Source: Candidatus Omnitrophota bacterium
GTDB lineage: Bacteria; Omnitrophota; Gorgyraeia; Velamenicoccales; Velamenicoccaceae
Reading direction: 5' to 3'
Length of the DNA: 43,442 nt
Assembly (NCBI GenBank): GCA_016235185.1
Contig: JACRLT010000011.1
Location: 1 to 43,442 of the forward strand
Shown here: positions 15,314 to 23,698 of the stretch, one piece after another
Numbering within the stretch: position 1 is the stretch's first letter
How the letters are laid out: each line of letters begins with the position of its first letter
Program-made: the position numbers and the translations under genes
Notes under the pieces: model-generated
Seen by the model: the letters and a program-made list of their open reading frames with translations, nothing else
The model's database searches: none
What the model was told of the DNA's origin: nothing

Positions 15314-15353
15314 GATTCCCATCTCCCGCTTTTTTCATTTGAGCTGATGGGAA
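15314..15353 (+). repeat. 40-bp direct repeat, copy 2
   Basis: Exact second copy of 15190-15229, 124 bases downstream, ending 18 bases before the -35 box of the kinase promoter. Confidence 0.8.
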
Positions 15354-15370
15354 GCTCGCTTTTTGCATTC

Positions 15371-15399
15371 TTGACCCGCCTAACTTATTGTGATAACAT
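15371..15399 (+). promoter_or_regulatory. sigma70-type promoter for the kinase operon
   Basis: TTGACC (15371-15376), a 17-bp spacer and TAACAT (15394-15399). Transcription would start near 15406, giving a ~30-base leader that contains the inverted repeat at 15401-15434. Confidence 0.5.
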
Positions 15400-15400
15400 T

Positions 15401-15434
15401 AAGTTACAATTGTTTATGACAACGATTGCAACTT
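15401..15434 (+). promoter_or_regulatory. inverted repeat at the kinase transcription/translation start
   Basis: AAGTTACAATTGTT and the reverse complement of AACGATTGCAACTT agree at 12 of 14 positions, with a 6-bp centre. It spans the expected start point and ends one base before the ATG. It could be an operator for autoregulation or an RNA hairpin masking initiation. No ribosome site is visible for the kinase. Confidence 0.45.
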
Positions 15435-15435
15435 A

Positions 15436-18400
15436 ATGAAACAAGCCTTCCTCAATAACTTGGATTTTGTTTATCTGTTTTATGGTGCTGCCTTTTTCTT
15501 CTTAGGCACTGCCTGCCTGATCCTTACCTTTCGCGAAAAATCAAAAAAAACCCTTCCATGGCTTTTTTTGAGTCTTTTCGGTTTTACCCACGGCCTTAAC
15601 GAGTGGCTTGATATGATAGCTGTTTCTTTTATGGACCCTGGTTTTCTGGTCTTTGAAAGAGACATCATACTCGCGTTCTCTTTTTTATGCCTGCTTGAGT
15701 TTTCGAGGCGGTCTTTATATACTTTAAAAAAGGTCCGTATCCCTGCCTGGGTTTATCTGCCGCTTCTTCCTTTTATCTTTGCTGATTATCTTCAAACGCA
15801 CTGCTTGGTTTGTTTTAATGCCTCGATACGCTATATTTTTGGATTTCCAGGAGCTATTGGAGTATTTTTTGCTATAAGGGCTTTTAGGAGGCAGGAACAA
15901 GAAGACGGAAATGACGTATTTTTCCGTTGTATCCCGTATCTTTTCCTTTTTTATGCCGTTGTGACCGGCCTGATAGTCTCGAGATCTCATTATGCTTTGA
16001 GCCAGATCGTAAATTCCGAGAGGTTCCTTAGTCTTATAGGTATGCCTGTCCAGGTAGTGCGCGGCGTTTTGGCGACACTTATTGCTTTTTTGTTTGTTCA
16101 CAGGGCCACCAAACTTACCATTTCTATCCGCGGCGCAGAGAAAGGTGTTTCTCTAGTACGTTATATCCTGGCTTCATTCCTTGTCCTCTACCTGTCATTT
16201 TTGCTTTTTGGTTTCCATTTCGTTTCGGCTGTAGCCGGGCATGAGCATACGTACTTAAATAAAATTATCCGCACAGAGGCAAAGCTTTTAAAGAATGCGT
16301 TAGGCTCGATCGAGCTTGATTCGTTTGTTTCCAGCAAGGGCAGCATCATTTATTATACGCAATACCGTAAGCTTCATAGCCGGCTGACAAAATTAGCCGA
16401 AATATCGACGTTCGCCAAGGATCTGTACATAGTGACACTCGAAGGCGATAAGCCTCAATTTACCATAGGCAGCCGAACCCAGGTTTTCCCTTATCATTTT
16501 GTTCCTGCCTTCGGTGCGGGTGCGCCTGTTAATCATATTTTGGATGCCTTCCACTCTAAACAGACAACGATATACGGTGAATATCAAGACCGAGAAGGCC
16601 ATGGCACCTTTTCTATTTTTGTGCCTCTTCAGAATTCAAAAAATGAAGTTGTTGCCCTGCTGGGGATAGACCTGGACGGCAGGAGGCTTGATGCCGAGGT
16701 TTTGCGTGTAAGGCTCTACGCTATTTTTGTTATTATGGCGTTCATCATGCTTTTGATAATAGGTTACGCCTTCCTCATAATTTTTGCATTAAAGAGTATT
16801 GAGTTGGAGATCCAGAAGAATAATTTAGATAAGGCGTTAGTCCGCCTTAAAGAAACGCAGGGCGAGTTGGCGCGTTCGGAAGAAACATTCCGCGGCATTT
16901 TGAACAATTCTCCAAATCCCATTTTTGGTTTTGACAGGGACCTGAAGCTGATCTTTTGGAATTCTGGCGCCGAAGATACTTATGGCCACAAGAAATATGA
17001 AGTTATCGATGATAAAAATCCTATGCTGAATAGAAAGATCACGGATCTTTTCGGTATAAATGACTTGGAGCCTAAAATTGCGAACGTCTTTTCCAGCGAG
17101 ACCTTGGAGCTGGAAACCGTCCATAAGACAAAGCAGGGGAGTATTGATGTAGCAATGACACTTTTCCCTGTTAAGGATTCTCTGGGCCGTATTCTTTTTG
17201 CCATAGGCCTTGTCCAGGATATATCCGTACATAAAAAATATGAAGATAAATTGACAGCAGCGCATGCGCAGTTAAAAGCCGTCCTTGACGCTGCCACAAA
17301 GTTTTCAATTATTGCCACTGATATGCATGGTATCATCAAAGTTTTTAACACCGGGGCAGAGAAGATGTTCGGTGTTTTGGCCGATGACGTTGTGGATAAA
17401 CAGACAACAGAGCAATTTTATCTTGAATCGGAGATCTCTAAGTGTGCAGAAGAATTTAGCGCCAAAATAGGCAGACCTATTAAAGGGCTTGAGGCTATCA
17501 CTGCTGTTGTCCAGCGGGATGGGCTTTGCGAGAGAGAGTGGACAGGTGTGCGGCACGACGGTACGCACTTTCCGGCCCTTCTTACCATAAGCCTTTTGCG
17601 TAATAATAAAGGTGTCACGGTCGGATACCTCGTTATAGGTATAGACCTGACACAACGAAAGGCCGCAGAAAAAGCCTTTGTTGAATCACAGCAGAGGATC
17701 TCTGAAGAAAGAGACCGCCTGAAAAAAATCGCTGATTCCCTGGGTGCGGGCCTGTACCTTGTCAACCGGGATTTCGAAGTAGTATGGGTCAATGAGACGC
17801 TTGAAAAATGGTTCGGCAAATTCGACAGCGTAGAGGGCAAGAAGTGTTTTCAGGCGTATAAATTCAGGCATACCACCTGCGAAGGTTGTCCGATACTTAA
17901 AACATTAAAGACCGGGCAGCATCAGGTTGCCGAGCAGCGAGTGGTTTTCGCCGATGGCAGGATCATGGATTTTCTCGTCACTTCCTCGCCGATAAAAAAT
18001 GAAAAGGGCGAGGTGGAGCAGGTTTTGGAATTGTCGCTCGATATCACTGACCGTAAGAGGATGACGGAACTTTTGGAATATGAACGGGCGCTGTCAAAGA
18101 ACGTTATAGATTCCATCGGAGAGGAGCTGATGATCCTGGATTGTCGTCAGCGTACCATTCTGGACGTCAACAGGCATTTTTTAGAGCAGTGGCACTTAAA
18201 AAAAGAAGATGTGATCGGGAAAAGATGTGATAAGTTATCTATTCATCTCTGTCCTCCATGCGAGGCATGCGAGATCGATGAGGTTGTAGTTGGCGGCCGT
18301 AGTGTCACATCGACCCACATACATCAAAAGAAAGACGGCACAAAAGTCTATGCCGATGTGACGCTTTCGCCGTTGAAGGATGAGAAAGGCAAGGTCATCG

Positions 18401-19572
18401 GAGTGATCCATCTGGCCAAGGATGTTACTGAACGCAAAAAACTTGAAGATGAGCTGCGGCATTATTCCGAGAGCCTGGAGTCCCTGATCAAGGATAGGAC
18501 AAAGGCCCTGCAAAAAAGCGAATTGATGTTCAGGAAGCTCTTTGAGTCAGCCCAGGACGGAATATTGATTATTGATTTTGAGAGTGGTAATATACTCGGT
18601 GTTAACCCGTATCTCCTTGTTTTGCTGGAATGTGCCCGTGATGACATCCACGGATTTGATTATACGACACTGCCTTTTTTGGTAGAGGCAAAGATCTTCG
18701 AACAGGCGCATCAGGAATTAAGGCAGAGGGTCTCGGTTTATTACGACGATGTGGTCATCAAGACATTAACTCGTAAGGATGTAGACGTTGAATTACGAGC
18801 GTCGCTTTATTTTATCGAAGACAAAAAAGTCATACAGTTCAATATCCGGGACTTGTCAGAACGGAAAAAATTGGAAAAGGTAAAGGCAGAATTCGTCTCC
18901 ATGGTCTCGCACGAACTGCGCACGCCATTGTCGGCCATAAAAGAAGGCGTTGAGATCGTGGCCGACGGCACCCAGGGAAAACTTAATAAATCTCAAGTTG
19001 AGTGTTTAAGCATCGCGCTTTCGAATATCAAAAGGTTGAACCGCCTTATAGGCGATATTTTAGACATATCGAAGATCCAGTCAAACCTTCTAAGGGTGAA
19101 TTTTGCTCCATGCAATATTTATGAATTAATTGATCATGTCTATAATCTCGCCAGGATCGAAATAGAAAAAAGAGGTATGGTTTTTGTCACAGACCTTGAA
19201 AAAGCCCTTCCCCTGGTTTACGCAGACCGTGACAGGCTGATCCAGGTCCTGATGAATCTTTTAAATAATGCGGTCAAATTTACACGTGAACATAGCAAAA
19301 TAACTTTGCTTTGCCGCCGATCCGGTGATTTTATCGAGTTCAGCGTCAAGGACGAAGGGGCGGGCATATCACCCGAGGAGCTGTCGCGTCTCTTTGGTAA
19401 ATTTGTCCAGTTGGACAGCACTCTCGTTCGCAGGGCGGGCGGGACCGGATTAGGGCTTTACATTTCGCGTAACCTTATAGAGGCGATGGGCGGAAGGATC
19501 TGGGCGGAGTCAGAGCTGGGTGTCGGGTCGATCTTTAAATTCAGTGTTCCGATATACTTGGAGAGCAAATGA
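15436..19572 (+). CDS. membrane-bound multi-PAS sensor histidine kinase
   Basis: The 1378-residue protein has about eight membrane helices (residues ~10-265). An extracytoplasmic Cache-like segment (~268-425, with YGEYQDREGHGTFSIFVPLQ) and one more helix (~430-455) follow. About five PAS domains lie at ~475-1140. The third has TTCEGCP and the fourth CPPCEACE, cysteine clusters suited to metal or redox sensing. The HisKA site is H1159 in MVSHELRTPLS. The ATPase domain has LLNNAVKF, KDEGAGIS and GGTGLGLYISR. The kinase should autophosphorylate on H1159 and pass phosphate to the receivers encoded next. Its stop overlaps the first receiver gene. Confidence 0.9.
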   Translation: MKQAFLNNLDFVYLFYGAAFFFLGTACLILTFREKSKKTLPWLFLSLFGFTHGLNEWLDMIAVSFMDPGFLVFERDIILAFSFLCLLEFSRRSLYTLKKVRIPAWVYLPLLPFIFADYLQTHCLVCFNASIRYIFGFPGAIGVFFAIRAFRRQEQEDGNDVFFRCIPYLFLFYAVVTGLIVSRSHYALSQIVNSERFLSLIGMPVQVVRGVLATLIAFLFVHRATKLTISIRGAEKGVSLVRYILASFLVLYLSFLLFGFHFVSAVAGHEHTYLNKIIRTEAKLLKNALGSIELDSFVSSKGSIIYYTQYRKLHSRLTKLAEISTFAKDLYIVTLEGDKPQFTIGSRTQVFPYHFVPAFGAGAPVNHILDAFHSKQTTIYGEYQDREGHGTFSIFVPLQNSKNEVVALLGIDLDGRRLDAEVLRVRLYAIFVIMAFIMLLIIGYAFLIIFALKSIELEIQKNNLDKALVRLKETQGELARSEETFRGILNNSPNPIFGFDRDLKLIFWNSGAEDTYGHKKYEVIDDKNPMLNRKITDLFGINDLEPKIANVFSSETLELETVHKTKQGSIDVAMTLFPVKDSLGRILFAIGLVQDISVHKKYEDKLTAAHAQLKAVLDAATKFSIIATDMHGIIKVFNTGAEKMFGVLADDVVDKQTTEQFYLESEISKCAEEFSAKIGRPIKGLEAITAVVQRDGLCEREWTGVRHDGTHFPALLTISLLRNNKGVTVGYLVIGIDLTQRKAAEKAFVESQQRISEERDRLKKIADSLGAGLYLVNRDFEVVWVNETLEKWFGKFDSVEGKKCFQAYKFRHTTCEGCPILKTLKTGQHQVAEQRVVFADGRIMDFLVTSSPIKNEKGEVEQVLELSLDITDRKRMTELLEYERALSKNVIDSIGEELMILDCRQRTILDVNRHFLEQWHLKKEDVIGKRCDKLSIHLCPPCEACEIDEVVVGGRSVTSTHIHQKKDGTKVYADVTLSPLKDEKGKVIGVIHLAKDVTERKKLEDELRHYSESLESLIKDRTKALQKSELMFRKLFESAQDGILIIDFESGNILGVNPYLLVLLECARDDIHGFDYTTLPFLVEAKIFEQAHQELRQRVSVYYDDVVIKTLTRKDVDVELRASLYFIEDKKVIQFNIRDLSERKKLEKVKAEFVSMVSHELRTPLSAIKEGVEIVADGTQGKLNKSQVECLSIALSNIKRLNRLIGDILDISKIQSNLLRVNFAPCNIYELIDHVYNLARIEIEKRGMVFVTDLEKALPLVYADRDRLIQVLMNLLNNAVKFTREHSKITLLCRRSGDFIEFSVKDEGAGISPEELSRLFGKFVQLDSTLVRRAGGTGLGLYISRNLIEAMGGRIWAESELGVGSIFKFSVPIYLESK

Positions 19573-19955
19573 CAGCGCAGAAAAAAAGCATCCTGATCAT
19601 TGACGACGAGGTCGGCCTTCGCAACCTTTTGAAATTCAGGCTTGTCTCGTTCGGTTTCGATGTCCTGGTTGCTGAAGACGGCTATGCGGGTATTGAGCTT
19701 GCCAAAAATCGCATGCCCGACCTGATCATCTTAGACATTATGATGCCTTATTTTAACGGCATAGAGGTCTGCAAGAAATTAAAGTCCGATTATAAGACTA
19801 AAGATATCCCGGTCGTATTTCTGACCGTTCTTGCCCAGAAAGAGGATATGGAGATGGGCAGAGAGGCCGGAGCGGAGTTTTTTCTGACCAAGCCGTATGA
19901 CCCGGAAAAGCTCAATGCGGTGTTACGCATGGCATTTAAAAAGGAGGAAGGTTGA
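19569..19955 (+). CDS. receiver-only response regulator 1
   Basis: This 128-residue CheY-like protein has the acidic pair in IIDDE, the phospho-acceptor D56 in LIILDIMMP, T in VVFLTVL, and K in FFLTKPYDP. It consists of a receiver domain only, with no DNA-binding or enzyme domain. The ATG overlaps the kinase stop (ATGA), which makes it the likely direct partner. Its distance from the other two receivers in sequence suggests a separate role, for example the main phosphorelay intermediate. Confidence 0.9.
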   Translation: MTAQKKSILIIDDEVGLRNLLKFRLVSFGFDVLVAEDGYAGIELAKNRMPDLIILDIMMPYFNGIEVCKKLKSDYKTKDIPVVFLTVLAQKEDMEMGREAGAEFFLTKPYDPEKLNAVLRMAFKKEEG

Positions 19956-20338
19956 TGGATAAGAAAAAAATACTTATAGTCGATGATGAACCCGATGTCC
20001 TGACGCTTCTCGCCGAGAGGCTCACAAAAGCAGGATACGATATTATCAAGTCATCTTCCGGCAAAGAGGCGATAAAGATAGCGGAGAAAAATCTTCCGCA
20101 TCTGATCATTTTGGATATTGCCATGCCCGGCCTGGACGGCTCGGAGGCGGCGTCTTTGCTGCGCGAAAACCCCAAGACAAAGGATATCCCTATATTGTTC
20201 TTAACCTGTCTTTTTACAAAACAGGAAGAAAAGACGTGCGGCCATCTTTTGGGCCAGAATTTTTTTATAGCCAAACCCTACGATGTAGTCGAACTTTTGA
20301 CAGAGATAGATAAGCGGATTAATCTGTCTAAATCCTAA
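19955..20338 (+). CDS. receiver-only response regulator 2
   Basis: The start is ATG 19955, with AAGGAGG 7 nt upstream, overlapping the previous stop; an in-frame TTG at 19952 is less likely. The 127-residue receiver has D54 in LIILDIAMP, T/C in LFLTCLF and K in FFIAKPYDV. Its C-terminal half (LTCLFTKQEEK..GHLLGQNFFIAKPYD) is nearly the same as that of the next gene, so the two are tandem duplicates. Confidence 0.9.
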   Translation: MDKKKILIVDDEPDVLTLLAERLTKAGYDIIKSSSGKEAIKIAEKNLPHLIILDIAMPGLDGSEAASLLRENPKTKDIPILFLTCLFTKQEEKTCGHLLGQNFFIAKPYDVVELLTEIDKRINLSKS

Positions 20339-20350
20339 GAGGAGCGGTCT

Positions 20351-20725
20351 ATGCATAAGAAAAAAATTTTAGCAGTTGATGATGAGCCTGAAGTCCTTGT
20401 CCTTTTGGAAAAAAGGCTGTTATCTGCCGGCTATGATGTGTTGACGGCGTCAAATGGAAAAGACGCGCTGGATTTGGCCAGGAAAGAAAGGCCTGCACTT
20501 ATAGTTTTAGATATTTTGATGCCGGATATGGACGGTACCGAGACAGCAGCGAAATTACACAATGACCCTAACACAAAAGATATACCTATATTGTTTTTGA
20601 CCTGTCTTTTTACCAAAAGGGAAGAGCAGTGCGAAGGCCATGAGGTCGGGCATAACTTTTTTATTGCCAAGCCTTATGACCCGGCGGATCTCCTGGGTGA
20701 GATCGCTAAGATCCTTGGGCAATAA
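20351..20725 (+). CDS. receiver-only response regulator 3
   Basis: The 124-residue receiver has D54 in LIVLDILMP, LFLTCLFTKREEQ and K in FFIAKPYDP. It is a close paralogue of regulator 2, encoded 12 bases upstream, with a GAGGAG ribosome site. Like the others it lacks an output domain, so signalling must go through protein contacts or a phosphorelay. Confidence 0.9.
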   Translation: MHKKKILAVDDEPEVLVLLEKRLLSAGYDVLTASNGKDALDLARKERPALIVLDILMPDMDGTETAAKLHNDPNTKDIPILFLTCLFTKREEQCEGHEVGHNFFIAKPYDPADLLGEIAKILGQ

Positions 20726-20727
20726 AA

Positions 20728-21477
20728 ATGCCGGAACAATTCCTAGAGCCTGTTTATATTGATGCATTTGACTTGGATGACGCGTGGTTCCAGGCATTAT
20801 GCGCTATTTTAGACAGGGGCAAGGCCTATACGATAACGCGCGGCAGTTATAAAGGAGCCAGGCGCCTGGAATTTGATTTTGTTACTATCCGCGTCAAGAA
20901 ACCGTCACATCAGATCATCCCGATCATACCAGAAGGCCTTAATATACCGGCTCCTACGGATATGGAGTATATCCAGGGGTATTTATCTTATCTGTTGACG
21001 GGCGCAAAGACCGAGACTGAAGATTACACCTATGGTGAACGGCTGGTCGATCCTAAGGTCAGGTTTAAAGAGTCAAAAGACGGGCACGAGATGACCAGGG
21101 AACTGCCGCTTTGCGTCAATCAGATCGAAGAAGTGATCCGAATGTATAAAGAGGAAGGGTTTGGGACGAATCAGGCGATCATGGAAATAGGCATGCCTTC
21201 GGATATAAAGCTCGCGGACCCGCCATGCTTGAGATTGATCGATACACGGATACGCCATAATAAGCTGCACTTTATGTTGTATTTTCGTTCCTGGGACCTT
21301 TGGGGTGGTTTTCCTTCTAATCTTGGCGGGCTGGAGCTTGTCAAACAGTATATGGCCGATATGATCGGAGTGGAAGACGGCGAGATATTGGCTGTATCCA
21401 AAGGGCTTCACCTCTACGATTATTCCTGGGAAGTCGCTAAGATCCGCACGAAAAAAACCGATAAAGAAATAAAATAG
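20728..21477 (+). CDS. thymidylate synthase-like protein (archaeal type)
   Basis: The 249-residue protein contains the marks of ThyA-type enzymes. C167 lies in ADPPCLRLID, the catalytic Pro-Cys region. RSWDLWGGFPSNLGG lies at ~192-206, the counterpart of RSxDxxLGxPFN. HLYDYSWE near the end is the counterpart of the HIYxNH element. The overall sequence (YTITRGSYKGARRLEFD, EDYTYGERL) resembles archaeal thymidylate synthases rather than bacterial ThyA. It would methylate dUMP to dTMP, or hydroxymethylate a related nucleotide. It starts 2 bases after the third receiver stop, an unusual neighbour for signalling genes. Confidence 0.75.
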   Translation: MPEQFLEPVYIDAFDLDDAWFQALCAILDRGKAYTITRGSYKGARRLEFDFVTIRVKKPSHQIIPIIPEGLNIPAPTDMEYIQGYLSYLLTGAKTETEDYTYGERLVDPKVRFKESKDGHEMTRELPLCVNQIEEVIRMYKEEGFGTNQAIMEIGMPSDIKLADPPCLRLIDTRIRHNKLHFMLYFRSWDLWGGFPSNLGGLELVKQYMADMIGVEDGEILAVSKGLHLYDYSWEVAKIRTKKTDKEIK

Positions 21478-21488
21478 GTTGCCCAGAT

Positions 21489-23534
21489 ATGGATAAGCCG
21501 TCCTATCTATTCGATAAGTCCCTCATTTTTAGCCATATTCCTTTTCTTGCGGACCTAAAACCGTTTGAAAAGAAGCTTATCTTTGATTCTCTTGAGATTT
21601 CCGAAGTAAAAAGATCTGAATTGATCTATTCCCAGGGTTCTCCGCCTGATGCGTTCTATTGCATTATCTCCGGACGAGTCGAGATCTTTATAGAAACAGA
21701 GAACGGCCAGGATATCTTAGAGCACATAACTCGCGGAAAGTATTTCGGTTTTATTTCGCTCCTTACCTGCGAGCCCCATTCTGTCAGCGCGCGCGCGGTC
21801 AATGATACGGTCATCGCCAAGATATCAAAAGAGAATTTCGCTGCCATTTTAAAAAGTGTGCCGCGCCTGGCCATTGAATTAAGTCAGATGTTATCGCGCC
21901 GCCTTAAACGAAAGGATCTTGGCCACCCGAAATCAATTTTTGAAAGCACCATTATTGCTGTCTACGGAGAAGAAAATATCGATGACGATGCTCTTTTGTA
22001 TTCGATAGCCTTATCATTTGGGTTAAAGAGCCAGACACAAAAGAAAGCGGTATTGATACACGTGTCGGCTGGCAAGAGTATGGTCAATGAGGTCTTGCGC
22101 ATTGAGCCGGCTCGCGGTTTTAAGGCAAGGGGGCAATTATTCCCTCCGGACGAAGTTTTAAAAACGATAGTTAAGACCGATAAGGGTTTTGACATGTTGA
22201 GGGTCTTCCCTAATACGCAGGATCTGCCGCTGGCGCCATTTCTTGTGTCTCTGTTGACCATGCTCGTCAATGACTACCACTATTGCATTATCCATCTGCC
22301 CCAGGTCCTAGGGCCGGATGTTTTTCGAGTGCTTGCCCAGTCTGACCAGGTACATATACTGGTGGAGGCTAATGCAGCAGCCTTGAAAAATATGTCCAGT
22401 TCTCTCTATGCATCTGGGGTTTGGACAGATACAGAATTCAAGAAAAAGATAAAGCTGATCGTATTGGAAGAAGCAGAGGCTCATGGCAAAGGCCCCAGGC
22501 TTACATGCCAGCAGGAAGAGACTCTATTCCATCAGCCTATTTTTGCGACCTTGCCGCATCTTGAAAAAAAATCGTTTGTGCTAGATGATAATTTTAGCTC
22601 TCCGTATTTAAAAGTCATCCGCCGTATCAGCCGTCACGTAGGCGAAGTCCTTGTAGGTCTTGCTTTGGGAAGTGGTTCAGCCATGGGTTTGGCCCATATC
22701 GGTGTTTTAAAAATTTTAGAAGATGAAGGCGTACCCGTGGATATAGTTGCCGGGTCGAGCATGGGCGCGCTAGTCGGGGCTCTCTGGTGCTCGGGCTATA
22801 GCGCCTCCGAGGTCGAAGAGATCATATTGGCAAATAAAAACAAGATTTACCTCTTTGGCTTAGACGATCTTACACTGCCTTTACGCGGCTTGATCCGCGG
22901 CAAACATGTTCATCGGTTTTTAAAGAGATATCTCAAAGATATGACGTTTTGCGATATCAAGAGGCCGTTTAAGGTCGTAGCCTGCGATGTTTCAACTATG
23001 AAGCAGGTGGTTTTTGATTCCGGCAGGCTTGTCGATGCGGTTATGGCCAGCATATCCATACCAGGCGTATTTGAACCTTACCGTATAGCCAATCATTATT
23101 ATATCGACGGCGGCATACTGGATCCGTTGCCTACGGATATCTTGATCGAGTGCGGTGCTAAAAAGGTAATTTCAGCCAATGTCCTGCCAAGCGCAGAGGA
23201 GATAGAGCGCACTTACGAGATCTTGAATGTAAAGGAGGCACAGGGGGGCCTTGTTGTGTCATGGCTGCGGCGTCTTATACGGCTCTGGCGGAATAAACCC
23301 TTGGATTTTTTAAGGCCGAATATTTTTGATGTCATAGTTTCTAGTGTACAATCCATGGAGTTTTCGCTGGCCCAGATAAGCGCGCTTAGCCAATCGGACG
23401 TTAATCTTCACCCCGATATGACCGCTGTTTCCTGGGCTGTTTTTGATAACGCGCAAGATCTGATCAAACGCGGCGAAGATGAAGCCCGCCTCCACTTAAG
23501 AGAGATAAAAGAGCTGGTCAAGCGCGTCGATTAG
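21489..23534 (+). CDS. cNMP-binding / patatin-like phospholipase (NTE family)
   Basis: The 681-residue protein has a cyclic-nucleotide-binding-type domain at ~15-130 (GSPPDAFYCIISGRVEIF..GKYFGFISLLTCEP). A middle region, ~150-385, looks like a MinD/ParA-type alpha/beta fold without a Walker A. The patatin domain starts at ~390: oxyanion strand LGSGSAMGLAHIG, nucleophile S424 in AGSSMGALVG, and D540 in YIDGGILDPLP. This is the layout of neuropathy target esterase-like lysophospholipases. It should cleave phospholipid acyl chains at the membrane under ligand control. As last gene of the operon it is a plausible output of the kinase system. Confidence 0.85.
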   Translation: MDKPSYLFDKSLIFSHIPFLADLKPFEKKLIFDSLEISEVKRSELIYSQGSPPDAFYCIISGRVEIFIETENGQDILEHITRGKYFGFISLLTCEPHSVSARAVNDTVIAKISKENFAAILKSVPRLAIELSQMLSRRLKRKDLGHPKSIFESTIIAVYGEENIDDDALLYSIALSFGLKSQTQKKAVLIHVSAGKSMVNEVLRIEPARGFKARGQLFPPDEVLKTIVKTDKGFDMLRVFPNTQDLPLAPFLVSLLTMLVNDYHYCIIHLPQVLGPDVFRVLAQSDQVHILVEANAAALKNMSSSLYASGVWTDTEFKKKIKLIVLEEAEAHGKGPRLTCQQEETLFHQPIFATLPHLEKKSFVLDDNFSSPYLKVIRRISRHVGEVLVGLALGSGSAMGLAHIGVLKILEDEGVPVDIVAGSSMGALVGALWCSGYSASEVEEIILANKNKIYLFGLDDLTLPLRGLIRGKHVHRFLKRYLKDMTFCDIKRPFKVVACDVSTMKQVVFDSGRLVDAVMASISIPGVFEPYRIANHYYIDGGILDPLPTDILIECGAKKVISANVLPSAEEIERTYEILNVKEAQGGLVVSWLRRLIRLWRNKPLDFLRPNIFDVIVSSVQSMEFSLAQISALSQSDVNLHPDMTAVSWAVFDNAQDLIKRGEDEARLHLREIKELVKRVD

Positions 23535-23575
23535 CCAGGGATGTGATCGACCCGCCACTGATTCTTTGTCGGGCT

Positions 23576-23600
23576 GCCCGCCAATGCTATAATGGCGGGC
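23576..23600 (+). terminator. hairpin after the phospholipase operon
   Basis: GCCCGCCA (23576-23583) and TGGCGGGC (23593-23600) form an 8-bp stem with a 9-base loop. No T-run follows. The same CCCGCCA-N9-TGGCGGG form recurs at 43140-43162, so it may be a REP-like element rather than a terminator. Confidence 0.45.
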
Positions 23601-23614
23601 GACCTAGGAACTTA

Positions 23615-23643
23615 TTGACATAGCCCCGCCGGTATTGTAAAAT
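23615..23643 (+). promoter_or_regulatory. sigma70-type promoter of gpsA
   Basis: TTGACA (23615-23620), 17-bp spacer, TAAAAT (23638-23643). The -35 box is perfect and the -10 has one mismatch. It gives a ~50-base leader. Confidence 0.75.
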
Positions 23644-23698
23644 AATTCTTCTAACTGGTTAGAAATCATAGAGTAATAGCAGTCGGATAGCAGGTATT

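Noticed and set aside
15083-15368. Minus-strand reading frames that read like AGDGNRTH...
   Set aside because: They are the antisense of tRNA-Gly 3' ends and their repeats; such peptides are common false genes and have no ribosome site.
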